A program made the position numbers and the translations under genes. A stretch of 64,000 nt of DNA, from assembly GCF_003024805.1 (NCBI RefSeq), contig NZ_PUEC01000014.1:27683-91682 (forward strand), read 5' to 3'. Under the pieces are notes generated by a model. The model did not search any database. It was given only the letters and a program-made list of their open reading frames with translations, and had not been told where the DNA came from. The DNA comes from Duncaniella muris. GTDB lineage: Bacteria; Bacteroidota; Bacteroidia; Bacteroidales; Muribaculaceae. Below are positions 9,176-17,915 of the stretch, in pieces; the stretch's first letter is position 1, and each line of letters starts with the position of its first letter.

Positions 9176-10615
9176 ATGAAGAAAACTTTGATGGCGCTGG
9201 CATTGGCGCTGGCATTTGTCGGCATGCCTGCAGAAGCGCAGAAAAAGGGCAAGACCCCTGACGAAGCGGCCAAGGCATGGGCCGAACTGTATCCCGAAAT
9301 AGAGAAATCGATCAAGGCTCCTACTTTCCGTGAGAAAGATTATCCTCTTTTCAAATATGGCAAGAAGTCAAAGACCCAGGGCTATCTCTACACTCAGCTT
9401 ATTAACAAGGTGATAGACCGCTGTTCGCGTGAAGGCGGTGGCCGAGTGGTGATTCCTGCCGGAACCTGGCTTACAGGCCCTATCACTCTCAAGAGCAATG
9501 TCAACCTCCATCTTGAAGAGGGTGCCACTCTGCTGTTCACTCCCGATCTGAAGGAGTATCCTCTGGTGCGCACTCGCTGGGAGGGCATGGACTGCTACAA
9601 TTATCAGCCTATGATCTATGCCTACGAGCAGGAAAACATTGCTATCACAGGCAAGGGCACAATCGACGGCGGTGCCGAGATCGAGAACTGGTGGCGCATG
9701 TGTGGCGCGAAGAGCTACGGCTGGGAAGACGGCAAAGGCATCATCTCGCAGCGCATCGGACGTCCGCTTCTCATGGAGTGGAACGAAAAGGGTGTGCCTG
9801 TGGAGGAACGCCGCATGGGTGACGGTTACGGCATGCGTGTGCAGCTCGTCAATCCGGTCAAGTGCAAGAATGTGCTGATCGAGGATGTCACTCTGCTTCG
9901 CTCTCCGTTCTGGGTGATCCATCCGCTGCTGTGTGAGAACCTTACGGTGCGTGGCGTGCATATTCAGAATGATGGCCCCAACGGTGACGGCTGTGACCCT
10001 GAGTCATGCAAGAACGTGCTGATCGAACGCTGCTATTTCGACACCGGCGATGACTGCATCGCTATCAAGAGCGGGCGTAACCGCGACGGCCGTACTGCAA
10101 ACATTCCGTCAGAAAATATCATTGTGCGCAACTGCAAGATGAAAAACGGCCACGGCGGTGTGGTTGTTGGCAGCGAGATCTCAGGCGGTTTCCGCAACCT
10201 TTTTGTGGAAGACTGCGAGATGGATAGCCCTGAACTTGACCGCGTGATCCGCATCAAGACCAATAACTGCCGCGGCGGTGTGATCGAGAACATCTATGTG
10301 CGCAACGTGGAAGTGGGCCAGTGTAAGGAAGCTGTGCTGAAGATCAACCTTGTCTACGAACAGCGCGAAATCTGTCAGCGTGACTTCAACCCGACCGTGC
10401 GCAATGTCTTCCTTGACAACGTGAACTGCCGCAAGAGCAAATACGGTGTGCGCATCGACGGTTTCGATGATATCTGCAATGTCTACAATGTAGAGGTCAA
10501 GAACTCTGTGTTCGAAGGTGTGACCGACGGAGCTTTCATGCTCAACGGCCAGACTGCCAATGTGCGTTTCTCAAACCTCAAAATCAACAGTGGAGTGCTC
10601 AAGCCTCTGAAGTAA
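9176..10615 (+). CDS. GH28 polygalacturonase-family glycoside hydrolase
   Basis: This exported enzyme is expected to hydrolyse galacturonan or rhamnogalacturonan. I chose the ATG at 9176 because it gives a proper signal peptide (MKKTLMALALALAFVGMPAEAQ); an upstream in-frame ATG at 9092 would lie ahead of the promoter -7 box. The mature protein is a right-handed beta-helix with the GH28 catalytic pattern: GPNGDGCDPES, TGDDCIAIKSG with the paired Asp, GHGGVVVGSE and RIKTNN. The length, 479 aa, is usual for Bacteroidota GH28. It points away from the SusCD operon but fits the same pectin/arabinan theme. Confidence 0.92.
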   Translation: MKKTLMALALALAFVGMPAEAQKKGKTPDEAAKAWAELYPEIEKSIKAPTFREKDYPLFKYGKKSKTQGYLYTQLINKVIDRCSREGGGRVVIPAGTWLTGPITLKSNVNLHLEEGATLLFTPDLKEYPLVRTRWEGMDCYNYQPMIYAYEQENIAITGKGTIDGGAEIENWWRMCGAKSYGWEDGKGIISQRIGRPLLMEWNEKGVPVEERRMGDGYGMRVQLVNPVKCKNVLIEDVTLLRSPFWVIHPLLCENLTVRGVHIQNDGPNGDGCDPESCKNVLIERCYFDTGDDCIAIKSGRNRDGRTANIPSENIIVRNCKMKNGHGGVVVGSEISGGFRNLFVEDCEMDSPELDRVIRIKTNNCRGGVIENIYVRNVEVGQCKEAVLKINLVYEQREICQRDFNPTVRNVFLDNVNCRKSKYGVRIDGFDDICNVYNVEVKNSVFEGVTDGAFMLNGQTANVRFSNLKINSGVLKPLK

Positions 10616-10633
10616 ACTGTTGACGCATCAATA

Positions 10634-10676
10634 AGAGGTTGCTTTTTTAACAGCCTCAAAATATAAAACAGCCTCT
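10634..10676. repeat. AGAGG(C/T)TG palindrome cluster
   Basis: AGAGGTTG (10634-10641) faces CAGCCTC (10651-10657) and again CAGCCTCT (10669-10676), so two alternative hairpins are possible. The same half-sites form palindromes at 52787-52810 and 57879-57904. Confidence 0.5.
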
Positions 10677-10683
10677 AAAAATT

Positions 10684-10719
10684 CCGGACCGGATTTCCAA
10701 TGATGGAAATCCGGTCCGG
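10684..10719 (-). terminator. 16-bp perfect hairpin after the GH51 remnant
   Basis: CCGGACCGGATTTCCA pairs perfectly with TGGAAATCCGGTCCGG around ATGA. On the minus strand it is followed by AATTTTT, so it terminates the GH51 remnant, whose stop is at 10742. It also sits downstream of the GH28 gene and could serve both. Confidence 0.7.
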
Positions 10720-10741
10720 TGTCATTTCTGAGTGCCGGGGT

Positions 10742-11360
10742 TTATCCGGCTATGGGGATGCGGCAGACGGCGAATGTCTTGGCCGGAAGAGTTAAAGTGG
10801 CGGTGTTTCCGCTTGCCGGAAGAATGGATTCCACTGGGATAATGCGGTCTGGATTCTCCAGAGTGTTGTCGCAGTCAAGGTCCGGAGTGCCGTCGGAGCG
10901 GAGGGGGGCGGAGAGGGTGATGATACGTCCGTCGGCCAGAGAGCGGCCTTTTTTCAGTTTCTGAAAATTCAGGGTGATATCCTTCGGGCTGTCAGAGGTG
11001 TTGGCAATCTTTACAATGTAGCGTCAGCCCTGTAGCCTTGTCTTTGTGAGGAGCGGCGGAAAGTCTGACGTAGTGTGGATTGCGGTCAAAGGGTCCGTCG
11101 TCAAGCAGGGCGACTGCTCCGAAACTTTCCCAGCCCATAAGGTTCTGAGGAAATTCGAAAGAGCGGTTTTTGACCATTTCGGCGTAGAGGCCGCCGTCAG
11201 CGGCATAGTTGATGTCTTCGAAGAAGAGTCCGTACATTGTCGGTTGTATTTCGGCTCCCGGACGGTCGGTGCGGATGATGAATTCTTCGGCTTGTATTGG
11301 CAGACCGGATACGATGGCGGTGAGCATTGAGCATACGGTGGTCCTGAATCTGAGTTTCAT
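10742..11360 (-). pseudogene. GH51 alpha-L-arabinofuranosidase with large internal deletion
   Basis: The 5' part (start 11360, signal peptide MKLRFRTTVCSMLTAIVSGLPIQA) encodes the start of a GH51 enzyme: PTMYGLFFEDINYAADGGLY, AEMVKNRSFEFPQNLMGW, GPFDRNPHYVRLS. At about 11021-11030 the frame jumps into the last roughly 92 residues of the same family (YIVKIANTSDSPKDITLNF ... LPAKTFAVCRIPIAG, stop at 10742-10744), read in another frame. The original frame stops at 10992. GH51 enzymes of this type are about 650 aa, so some 450 residues, including both catalytic Glu, are missing. A 6-base direct repeat GCTACA flanks the junction. The product cannot be an active arabinosidase. It ends in a strong terminator. 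Confidence 0.85.
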
Positions 11361-11424
11361 GGTGCTGGGGAATGATGTTTTGTGGGTTAGTTTCAGGCAA
11401 AGATCCGAAAAATTCAAAAATATG

Positions 11425-11467
11425 GCCACCCGGCCTGTTCCCTGAATCGGGAATCAGGCCGGGTGGC
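11425..11467 (-). terminator. Terminator of the susC-susD-susE operon
   Basis: GCCACCCGGCCTG (11425-11437) pairs perfectly with CAGGCCGGGTGGC (11455-11467), with a further TTCCC/GGGAA inner stem. The minus-strand exit is T-rich (ATTTTTGAATTTTT). It lies 75 bases past the SusE-like stop. Confidence 0.7.
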
Positions 11468-11542
11468 GCTGAGATTGAAATAAGGGTGCGTTGTCAGTGG
11501 GTGTGGCCGGTGGCCACTTAGGGGCCGTTTTTTAACGTTCTG

Positions 11543-12811
11543 TTATTCTTCCGGAACGGAGACTGTCATTGTGCCCTCAACCGTGTCAAGGACAAAGGTC
11601 AGTTTGCCGCCTTTCCAGTTGAATGTCCAGCAGCCTTCGCCTTCCACATACTGGATGGCAGAGCCGAGAGTCATGCTGACATTGGCGTTTCCGGCAGCTG
11701 CTGCATAAGGGGTGGCACCCCAGCCGGTGAGTCCCGGATAGATGCGGAAGTAGACCTCACTTTCAGGGATATCGAAAGTAGCTTTGTAGATGCCTGTGCC
11801 ACCTCTGTCGACAAGACGCCATGCTTCAAGGGCTTTTTCATTCGTGGCTGACGGTTCGGCCCAGTTGCTGGGGGTTCCGATCAGATAGACATATGTCTCT
11901 TTGAGATACTCGCCTTTCTTTGCATAAACCTTAGGGTTCTCTTTGTCTGTAATGTCGATGGTAAAGGTTACATAGCCACCTTCCCAAGCGGCGTCAGTCA
12001 TGAAGCATCCCTGGGTATAGGCAACTTCAAGAGAGGTTTCCTCATCGGTAAACTCAATCAGTTCGTTGCCACCGGATGGAGTGCCGAGGCAGACACCATC
12101 CCAGCCTGTGAGTTCGGTGTAGAAACGGAAGTACTGTTCGCCGGCAGGGACATTGAGCGAGCCGATATAGATATTTGTGCCTACGCCGGTTTCTTCGATG
12201 CTCCATTTTTCATAGGTTGTAGCATTGGCATTGTCCGGTGTAGCCCAATCGGTGTTGGTACCTACAAGATAGCAATAGCCGGGAACCTGCGGGAAGGGAT
12301 TGTAGGGAGTCACGGAGGGGAGAACCACATTGTTTGACACGCAGTTGCTCGATGCGATCGATGGAATGCGGGCATTCGCGCGTACAGTCACTTTCTGCGG
12401 CTGAACGTCAGCATCTTCAAATTCATTGAAAGTATTGATGCCGAGAAGCTGGCAGATGGCGGTTGTCACGTCCTTGTCATCAAGTTCGATTGCAGTCTTG
12501 GTGGGCTGCTTGGGGGTGAGTGTGATGTAGTTGGCCTCTGTGCCGGTTTCCTCGTTGGCTTCGATGAATTCGTCGGCGAGGGTGAGGTCTACAGAGTAGG
12601 TGGTAACAACTGGGATTCCGTAGTCAGGAGCCACGGCTGTAAGTTCTACAACCTGACCGGGGGCGAGGACAATGTTGTCGTCTTCTGCCGGAGCTGATAT
12701 GCTGAATACCTTTTCGGCGGGTGCTACGTAGACCGGCTCCTTGTCAGCCTCACAAGAAGTGAGGGAGGCAGCGGCTACTGCAAGTGATGCTAAAATATAT
12801 AACTTTTTCAT
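11543..12811 (-). CDS. SusE/SusF-like outer-membrane glycan-binding lipoprotein
   Basis: The 422-aa protein carries a lipoprotein signal with lipobox LTSC (Cys 20), followed by an acidic stretch, so it is probably surface-exposed. The N-terminal SusE domain spans about residues 21-165. Two related C-terminal modules follow, marked by YCYLVGTNTDWATP and VYLIGTPSNWAEP, each with a GEQYFRFYTELTGW / SEVYFRIYPGLTGW segment. These resemble the carbohydrate-binding domains of SusE and SusF. It is the last gene of the SusC-SusD operon, 21 bases after SusD. The glycan bound is unknown; neighbouring enzymes suggest pectin or arabinan. Confidence 0.85.
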   Translation of the reverse strand: MKKLYILASLAVAAASLTSCEADKEPVYVAPAEKVFSISAPAEDDNIVLAPGQVVELTAVAPDYGIPVVTTYSVDLTLADEFIEANEETGTEANYITLTPKQPTKTAIELDDKDVTTAICQLLGINTFNEFEDADVQPQKVTVRANARIPSIASSNCVSNNVVLPSVTPYNPFPQVPGYCYLVGTNTDWATPDNANATTYEKWSIEETGVGTNIYIGSLNVPAGEQYFRFYTELTGWDGVCLGTPSGGNELIEFTDEETSLEVAYTQGCFMTDAAWEGGYVTFTIDITDKENPKVYAKKGEYLKETYVYLIGTPSNWAEPSATNEKALEAWRLVDRGGTGIYKATFDIPESEVYFRIYPGLTGWGATPYAAAAGNANVSMTLGSAIQYVEGEGCWTFNWKGGKLTFVLDTVEGTMTVSVPEE

Positions 12812-12832
12812 TGATAGAATCGTATTATGAGA

Positions 12833-14377
12833 TTAGTAGCCGGGGTTCTGTCCGAGGGTTGAGATGAACTGTGTGGGGATGCAATAGCGGTTGCGGTAGG
12901 CCTGGGTGTTGGAGCCGTCGGGAGTGCCGCCTTTCCATGACCATACGTAGTCAGAGCCGGCGAATTTGCCGAAGCGGATGAGGTCGGAACGGCGATGGCC
13001 TTCCCAGTAGAGCTCACACATACGTTCCTTAAGGATGTTTTCGGCAGTGAGTGAGCTGACATCACCCAGATTGGCGCGACGGCGAACGCGGTTCATCATT
13101 TCAAGACCGTTGCAGCCGGTGGCGTTGTGGAGTTCGCATTCGGCAAGCATGAGATATACGTCGGCCAGACGGAAGAGGGGATAGTCGGTGGGGTTGAACA
13201 CGGTGTTGCAGTAGGGCTCATCCTGGGCTTCGTTCTTGTAGTCGGTTTCAGGGGTGTAGACATACTTGACGCACATGTAGCCCTGATTCTGGTCGCCGAG
13301 GTCTTTGATTTCGGCAGTGTAGTCGCCCTCGTACATCAGACAGCGGTCGTCACCGTCGGCAAATGCCTTGGCGAGTTCTTCGCGCACACGCGGTCCGGCC
13401 CATCCTGACACCGACACGCCGAGAGTCTTGAGCAGATCGGAGTCGCCACGGTAGCTGCCTCCTGAGAGGTAGGTGGTGCCGCCGTAGGTTGTGAGGCTGG
13501 TTGCATCCTGAGGAATGCCCCATATGATCTCGCCGTTGCCTACATATTTGTCATTAGTGGCACAGAAGAGATATTTGTAAGTAGGAGCGAGATTGTCGAT
13601 TGTCTTGCGGATCTCGTTGCAGGCGTTGGCGCAGTCCTGCCAGCGGGCTTCGCCGGTGTAGACTTCAGCGTTGAGGTAGAGCTTGGCGAGCAGCATATAG
13701 CCGGCTTCGCGCGAGAGGCGTCCGTAGATCTGCTGAGAGGCGGGTACGAGGCTTGGGATGGCATCTTTGAGATCTTCCACCACGGCTTCAAAAAGCTCCT
13801 TGCTGTCATAGGTGGGAGGAGTGATGCCTACCTGTGAGTTTTCAGTAGACCAGGGGCCTCTTCCGAAGATGTCGATCATGTGGTAATATGAAAGGGCGCG
13901 GATTGTGCGGGCTTCCGCTCCGAGCACTTCGGCAGAGAGGTTGCCTGATTCGGGGAGCAGGCCTGCGTGTTTTTTGAGGTCGCGCAGGAACTGGTTGGAG
14001 ATGGAGATCTGGTAGTTGAAACGCGAGAAGCATTCATAGAGCCAGTGGTTGTCAGTCGACCATGTAGAGTAAATGAGCTCGCTGAGACCTGCATCGCCCC
14101 AGTTCGAGCCGATGAGTGTTTCGTCGGTGCAGAGTTCCTGGAGGTTCCAGAGCTGGCGGGTGTAGACGCCGGCGCCGCCGTCGTCAACGGTGATGCCGCC
14201 TTCGAAAACCAGACCTCCGTAGACGCCGGCAAGTTCGTTGTAGAGATCGTCGGCGCTTGTGATCTCGGTTTTTGTTGTGGGGTTTTCCGGTTCTACATCA
14301 AGGTCGCCGACGCAGGCTGTGAAAGCAGGCGCAGAGAGGGCGATGGCACCGAAAAGTATATATTTTGAAAATGTCAT
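12833..14377 (-). CDS. RagB/SusD family nutrient-uptake lipoprotein
   Basis: SusD-like proteins are alpha-helical surface lipoproteins that close over the SusC channel and deliver glycans to it. The 514-aa protein has a lipobox FTAC with Cys 22 and family hallmarks: EAYTIRALSYYH-type segment AEARTIRALSYYHMIDIFG, LAKLYLNAEVYTG and the C-terminal MNRVRRRANL ... RMCELYWEGHRRSDLIRFGKF. The start follows SusC by 32 bases. Protein ends LGQNPGY, as is common in the family. Confidence 0.95.
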   Translation of the reverse strand: MTFSKYILFGAIALSAPAFTACVGDLDVEPENPTTKTEITSADDLYNELAGVYGGLVFEGGITVDDGGAGVYTRQLWNLQELCTDETLIGSNWGDAGLSELIYSTWSTDNHWLYECFSRFNYQISISNQFLRDLKKHAGLLPESGNLSAEVLGAEARTIRALSYYHMIDIFGRGPWSTENSQVGITPPTYDSKELFEAVVEDLKDAIPSLVPASQQIYGRLSREAGYMLLAKLYLNAEVYTGEARWQDCANACNEIRKTIDNLAPTYKYLFCATNDKYVGNGEIIWGIPQDATSLTTYGGTTYLSGGSYRGDSDLLKTLGVSVSGWAGPRVREELAKAFADGDDRCLMYEGDYTAEIKDLGDQNQGYMCVKYVYTPETDYKNEAQDEPYCNTVFNPTDYPLFRLADVYLMLAECELHNATGCNGLEMMNRVRRRANLGDVSSLTAENILKERMCELYWEGHRRSDLIRFGKFAGSDYVWSWKGGTPDGSNTQAYRNRYCIPTQFISTLGQNPGY

Positions 14378-14409
14378 GATGATTCTTCTTTATATGGGTG
14401 ATGAACTGT

Positions 14410-17400
14410 TTAGAATGAAGCCACGATACCAAAAGAGAAGGTCACGGGGTGGGGGTAGACATTGTTGTCGATACCGGAGAAGATTTCCGGGTCAAGGCCT
14501 TTGTATTTGGTGATCACGAACGGGTTCTGGCATGCACCGTAGAGACGGAGGCGGAGATTGTTGTTGAGGAGATTGTCCCAGGTGTAGCCGAGAGTGATGT
14601 TGTCACAGCGGAGGAATGATGCGTTCTGCACAAAGTAGCTGCTGCAGGCGAGTTCGTTGGTTGTCTTTTCGAACAGATAAGAGGTGTTGTTGAGATTGGC
14701 GAGAGGCAGGGTGTTGTTGATCTCTTTCACGGAAGTGGTTGCCTGGGCGTCGTTGTAGACCCAGTTGCCGAGGCTTGAGCGGAGAGTGATGCCGAAGTCC
14801 CAGTTCTTGTAGTTGAAGGTGTTTGACCAGTTCATTGTTACTTTCGGGTCTCTGCTGTGGTAGAGGATCTTGTCAGAGGCGTTGATTTCGCCGTCGCCGT
14901 TCTGGTCAACGTAGACTCCTTCAAGGGGATTGCCGTCGGCGTCATAGACCTGTTCGTAGACGTAGAAGCTGAACGCGGGGTGGCCTACCTGGTGTTTCTG
15001 GATCTTGTTGCCTTTGCCGAGCGAGATGCCTGAATCATCGACCACGGTGTCGGCACCGTCGGCGAGACGGGTGATCTTGTTTTTGTTCCATGCCACGTTG
15101 AATGATGATGTCCAGCGGAAATCCTTGGTCACCACGGGGCGGGCTGTGATGTTGAATTCGATACCGGTGTTCTCAAGGTCGCCGAGGTTCATGTTGCCGG
15201 CGTTGGAGATGTTTGATCCGGCGGGATAGGGCGACTTGGTGAGAAGGTCTTTGGTCTTGCGCTTGTAGTAGTCGAGGCTACCGAGGATGCGGTTGTTGAG
15301 GAATGCGAAGTCAACGCCTGCGTTCCAAGTGTGGGTCTCTTCCCATTTGATCTCAGTGTTGTAGGCCGAGGGATAGAGAGGATAGGAGCCTGTTTCGGGG
15401 TTGCCTGTGATTGAGGGATAGACTGAGCCGCTGCCGGTCCACTGGTTGTAGACGGGGAGATAGGGGAAGTAGTCGTCACCGAGATCCTGCTGGCCGGTCA
15501 CGCCGTAGCCTGCGCGGAGCTTGAGTTCGTTCATGTAGCCGCGGGCCGGTTCCATGAAGCTTTCTTCAAGAATCTTCCAGCCGAGGGCCACGGAGGGGAA
15601 GGTGCCCCAGCGGTGGTCTTTGGAGAAGCGTGAGGTTCCGTCCTGACGCACGGTGGCTGTCACGAGATATTTGTCGAGGAATGTGAAGTTGACACGACCG
15701 AAGAACGAAACGAGCTGATGCGGGTGTATGCTGATTTCGGTCGGGTTGGCCTGGTTGCCGAGGTATTTTTCGTTTTCAGGGTCTACAACCTCATATACGC
15801 GGCTGTATTTGCGGTATTTGTTGTGGAACTTCTGCCATGAGTAACCTGCGGTCACGTCGAGGGTCGAGCTGATGTCCTTGAAGTTGTGGTTGTAGTTGAG
15901 GTAGAAGTCAAGAAGCAGGTTGGTGCGGGTCTGGAATTCATAGGTGCGTGAAACGCCGCCGTCCTTGATTATGCGTGTTGAGCCGTCTTCACGCACTGAG
16001 TAGCCGTCGTTCCAGGCTTTAGGGGTGTTCACAAAGGGGTTGTTGTAGTTTTCACCGTGCTGATAGTCGTAGCCGAGGTTGAGGTTGGCGCGGAGGTCGG
16101 TGAGGAAGGGCATCCTGAAGTCGAGCTGGAGGTTGCCGACAGACTGATAGGCCTTGCCTTTTGAGATGGCGCCCTGGTTGTCGGCTATCGGGTTGAGCGG
16201 AGCATCGGTGGAGTTGATTGTCTCGCCTGCGTCATCGGGGCCTGCGAGCACACCGCCGTTGACAAATGAGGTCCAGTAGCCGAAGAGGGGAGATCCGTCA
16301 GGGTCCTTGATGGGCAGTGTGGGGTTCATGGCTGCTGCCGCACGGAGGGTGTTGGCGCCGTAGGTGTTGGTGATGTATGCGCCTTTGAGGTTGGCGTTGA
16401 CAGAGAGAAGGTCGTTGAAGAACTTGGGAGTGAGGTTGATTGACGCTGACACGCGGTCCATGTCGGTGTTCTTGACTATACCGTTGTTGTCGGTGTAGGA
16501 AACGGCCACACGGTAAGGGAGCCATTTGGCAGTGCCGCCTACGCTGAGGCTGTAGTCAGAAGAGAATGTGGTGCGAGTGAGGGCTTTCTGCCAGTCGGTG
16601 TCATAGTCGCGGATCTGTCCGTACTGAGCTGATTCTACTCCGTACTCATCGGCTATGAAGTTGCTGAACTGGCTTGCGCTCATCATGTCGAGATATTTGC
16701 GTGTGGTGTTGACATAGCCGTTCATGGTGAAGTTGATCTGCGGCTTGCCTTTTGAGCCGGTCTTGGTGGTGATGATGATGACACCGTTTGAGGCGCGGCT
16801 ACCGTAGATGGCTGTTGCCGATGCGTCTTTGAGGATGGTCATCGACTCCACGTTTTCAGGCGATACGAGTGCGAGGGGGTTGGATGAACCGGTGATGCCT
16901 TTGGTGTCCATAGGCACACCGTCGATTACAATGAGAGGTGCATTTGATGCTGCGAGCGAGGCTCCGCCGCGGATCTGGATGTTGCCGCCTTCGGAGGGGT
17001 TGCCTGAAGTGGTGACAACCACACCGGGAGATGCGCCTACCAGAAGGTCTTGGGCTGAAGTGGCGAGGCCGGCTTCGATTTCCGAGGGTTTGATTGTGGC
17101 AACCGATCCGGTGGCGTCACTTTTCTTGACAACACCGTAGCCGATAGCTACGACTTCGCCGAGGAGAACTGAGTTGTCAGCTAATGTGATGTTGATTTCA
17201 GTGCGTCCGTTGACGGGGACTTCCTGGGTTTCGTAGCCCACGTAAGATACCACGAGGGTGCCGTCTGAGGGGGCGCTGATGGTGAAAAGTCCGTCAAAGT
17301 CAGTGGCTGTTCCGAGGGTTTCGCCCTTGACCACTACACTTGCGCCGATCAGAGGCTCTCCCTCTTTGTCAACTACGGAACCTTTGACCGTAATTGTCTG

Positions 17401-17484
17401 CGCTAAAGCGGGGAAAGCGGCGCAGAGTACCATAAAGGCTACTAACCACGCTTTCCGAGTCATTTGAAAACAAATGTTCTTCAT
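14410..17484 (-). CDS. SusC/RagA family TonB-linked outer-membrane transporter
   Basis: The 1024-aa protein has a signal peptide (WLVAFMVLCAAFPALAQ). It continues with a carboxypeptidase-regulatory-like domain (VVDKEGEPLIGASVVVKGE, about residues 30-110), the plug domain with the hallmark MTILKDASATAIYGSRA (about 215-240), and a 22-strand beta-barrel ending in SFGIVASF with a terminal Phe. It imports glycan fragments across the outer membrane using TonB energy, together with the SusD partner. No hybrid two-component or ECF/anti-sigma regulator lies beside it. The leader is about 350 bases long. An alternative start is the second Met, seven residues in. Confidence 0.96.
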   Translation of the reverse strand: MKNICFQMTRKAWLVAFMVLCAAFPALAQTITVKGSVVDKEGEPLIGASVVVKGETLGTATDFDGLFTISAPSDGTLVVSYVGYETQEVPVNGRTEINITLADNSVLLGEVVAIGYGVVKKSDATGSVATIKPSEIEAGLATSAQDLLVGASPGVVVTTSGNPSEGGNIQIRGGASLAASNAPLIVIDGVPMDTKGITGSSNPLALVSPENVESMTILKDASATAIYGSRASNGVIIITTKTGSKGKPQINFTMNGYVNTTRKYLDMMSASQFSNFIADEYGVESAQYGQIRDYDTDWQKALTRTTFSSDYSLSVGGTAKWLPYRVAVSYTDNNGIVKNTDMDRVSASINLTPKFFNDLLSVNANLKGAYITNTYGANTLRAAAAMNPTLPIKDPDGSPLFGYWTSFVNGGVLAGPDDAGETINSTDAPLNPIADNQGAISKGKAYQSVGNLQLDFRMPFLTDLRANLNLGYDYQHGENYNNPFVNTPKAWNDGYSVREDGSTRIIKDGGVSRTYEFQTRTNLLLDFYLNYNHNFKDISSTLDVTAGYSWQKFHNKYRKYSRVYEVVDPENEKYLGNQANPTEISIHPHQLVSFFGRVNFTFLDKYLVTATVRQDGTSRFSKDHRWGTFPSVALGWKILEESFMEPARGYMNELKLRAGYGVTGQQDLGDDYFPYLPVYNQWTGSGSVYPSITGNPETGSYPLYPSAYNTEIKWEETHTWNAGVDFAFLNNRILGSLDYYKRKTKDLLTKSPYPAGSNISNAGNMNLGDLENTGIEFNITARPVVTKDFRWTSSFNVAWNKNKITRLADGADTVVDDSGISLGKGNKIQKHQVGHPAFSFYVYEQVYDADGNPLEGVYVDQNGDGEINASDKILYHSRDPKVTMNWSNTFNYKNWDFGITLRSSLGNWVYNDAQATTSVKEINNTLPLANLNNTSYLFEKTTNELACSSYFVQNASFLRCDNITLGYTWDNLLNNNLRLRLYGACQNPFVITKYKGLDPEIFSGIDNNVYPHPVTFSFGIVASF

Positions 17485-17915
17485 GCACGAATTGTTTTGA
17501 AAATTAAGTAATATGATAAATCTCTAAAATTTGTTCTACGGGGTGAGTTCCGGAAGTCAGGAAAGACGCCGTCTCGTTCGCGGGCTGATGCGGGGAGCGA
17601 TAAAATAAGGGGGGATGGTGATGATTTAAGGCACACTTTTTAGGATTGTAGGTTTCTTTCAATGTGTGTGCACGTAAGATTTCAGTGCCCCGGCGCAGAA
17701 AAACGGGGTGCTTTCTAAAAAATTAAAATCAAAATCCTTATTTCAATATCTCTCTACATTTAAATCATTGCATCGGTGGTATTTCCTTTATGCAATGTCC
17801 CGGAAAGGGAGGTGAAAACCGACTGTCGGAATTCGGAGGCAAATATAAGTAAAAAAATTACCCCCCCCAATTTATTAACTAAAATTAACAGATTTTGTGT
17901 TGGCCTTCCTTAATT
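17485..17915 (-). other. Long susC leader and promoter region
   Basis: This 431-base gap has the susC promoter at its far end, which leaves an untranslated leader of roughly 350 bases. The leader contains several short AT-rich stretches but no ORF I could support. Long leaders on susC genes often take part in RNA-level or antisense control; that role is inferred here. Confidence 0.4.
17840..17870 (-). promoter_or_regulatory. susC promoter with homopolymer tracts in the spacer
   Basis: On the minus strand, TTG (17868-17870) is 20 bases from TATATTTG (17840-17847). The spacer contains a G run (C8 at 17861-17868 on the plus strand) and a T7 run. Such tracts slip easily, and a one-base change would move the spacing away from the optimum. 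Confidence 0.55.

Noticed and set aside
9368..9961. 197-codon minus-strand frame inside the GH28 gene
   Set aside because: It lies antisense to a well-supported gene and its sequence is a His/Ala/Leu-rich shadow of that gene's codon use.
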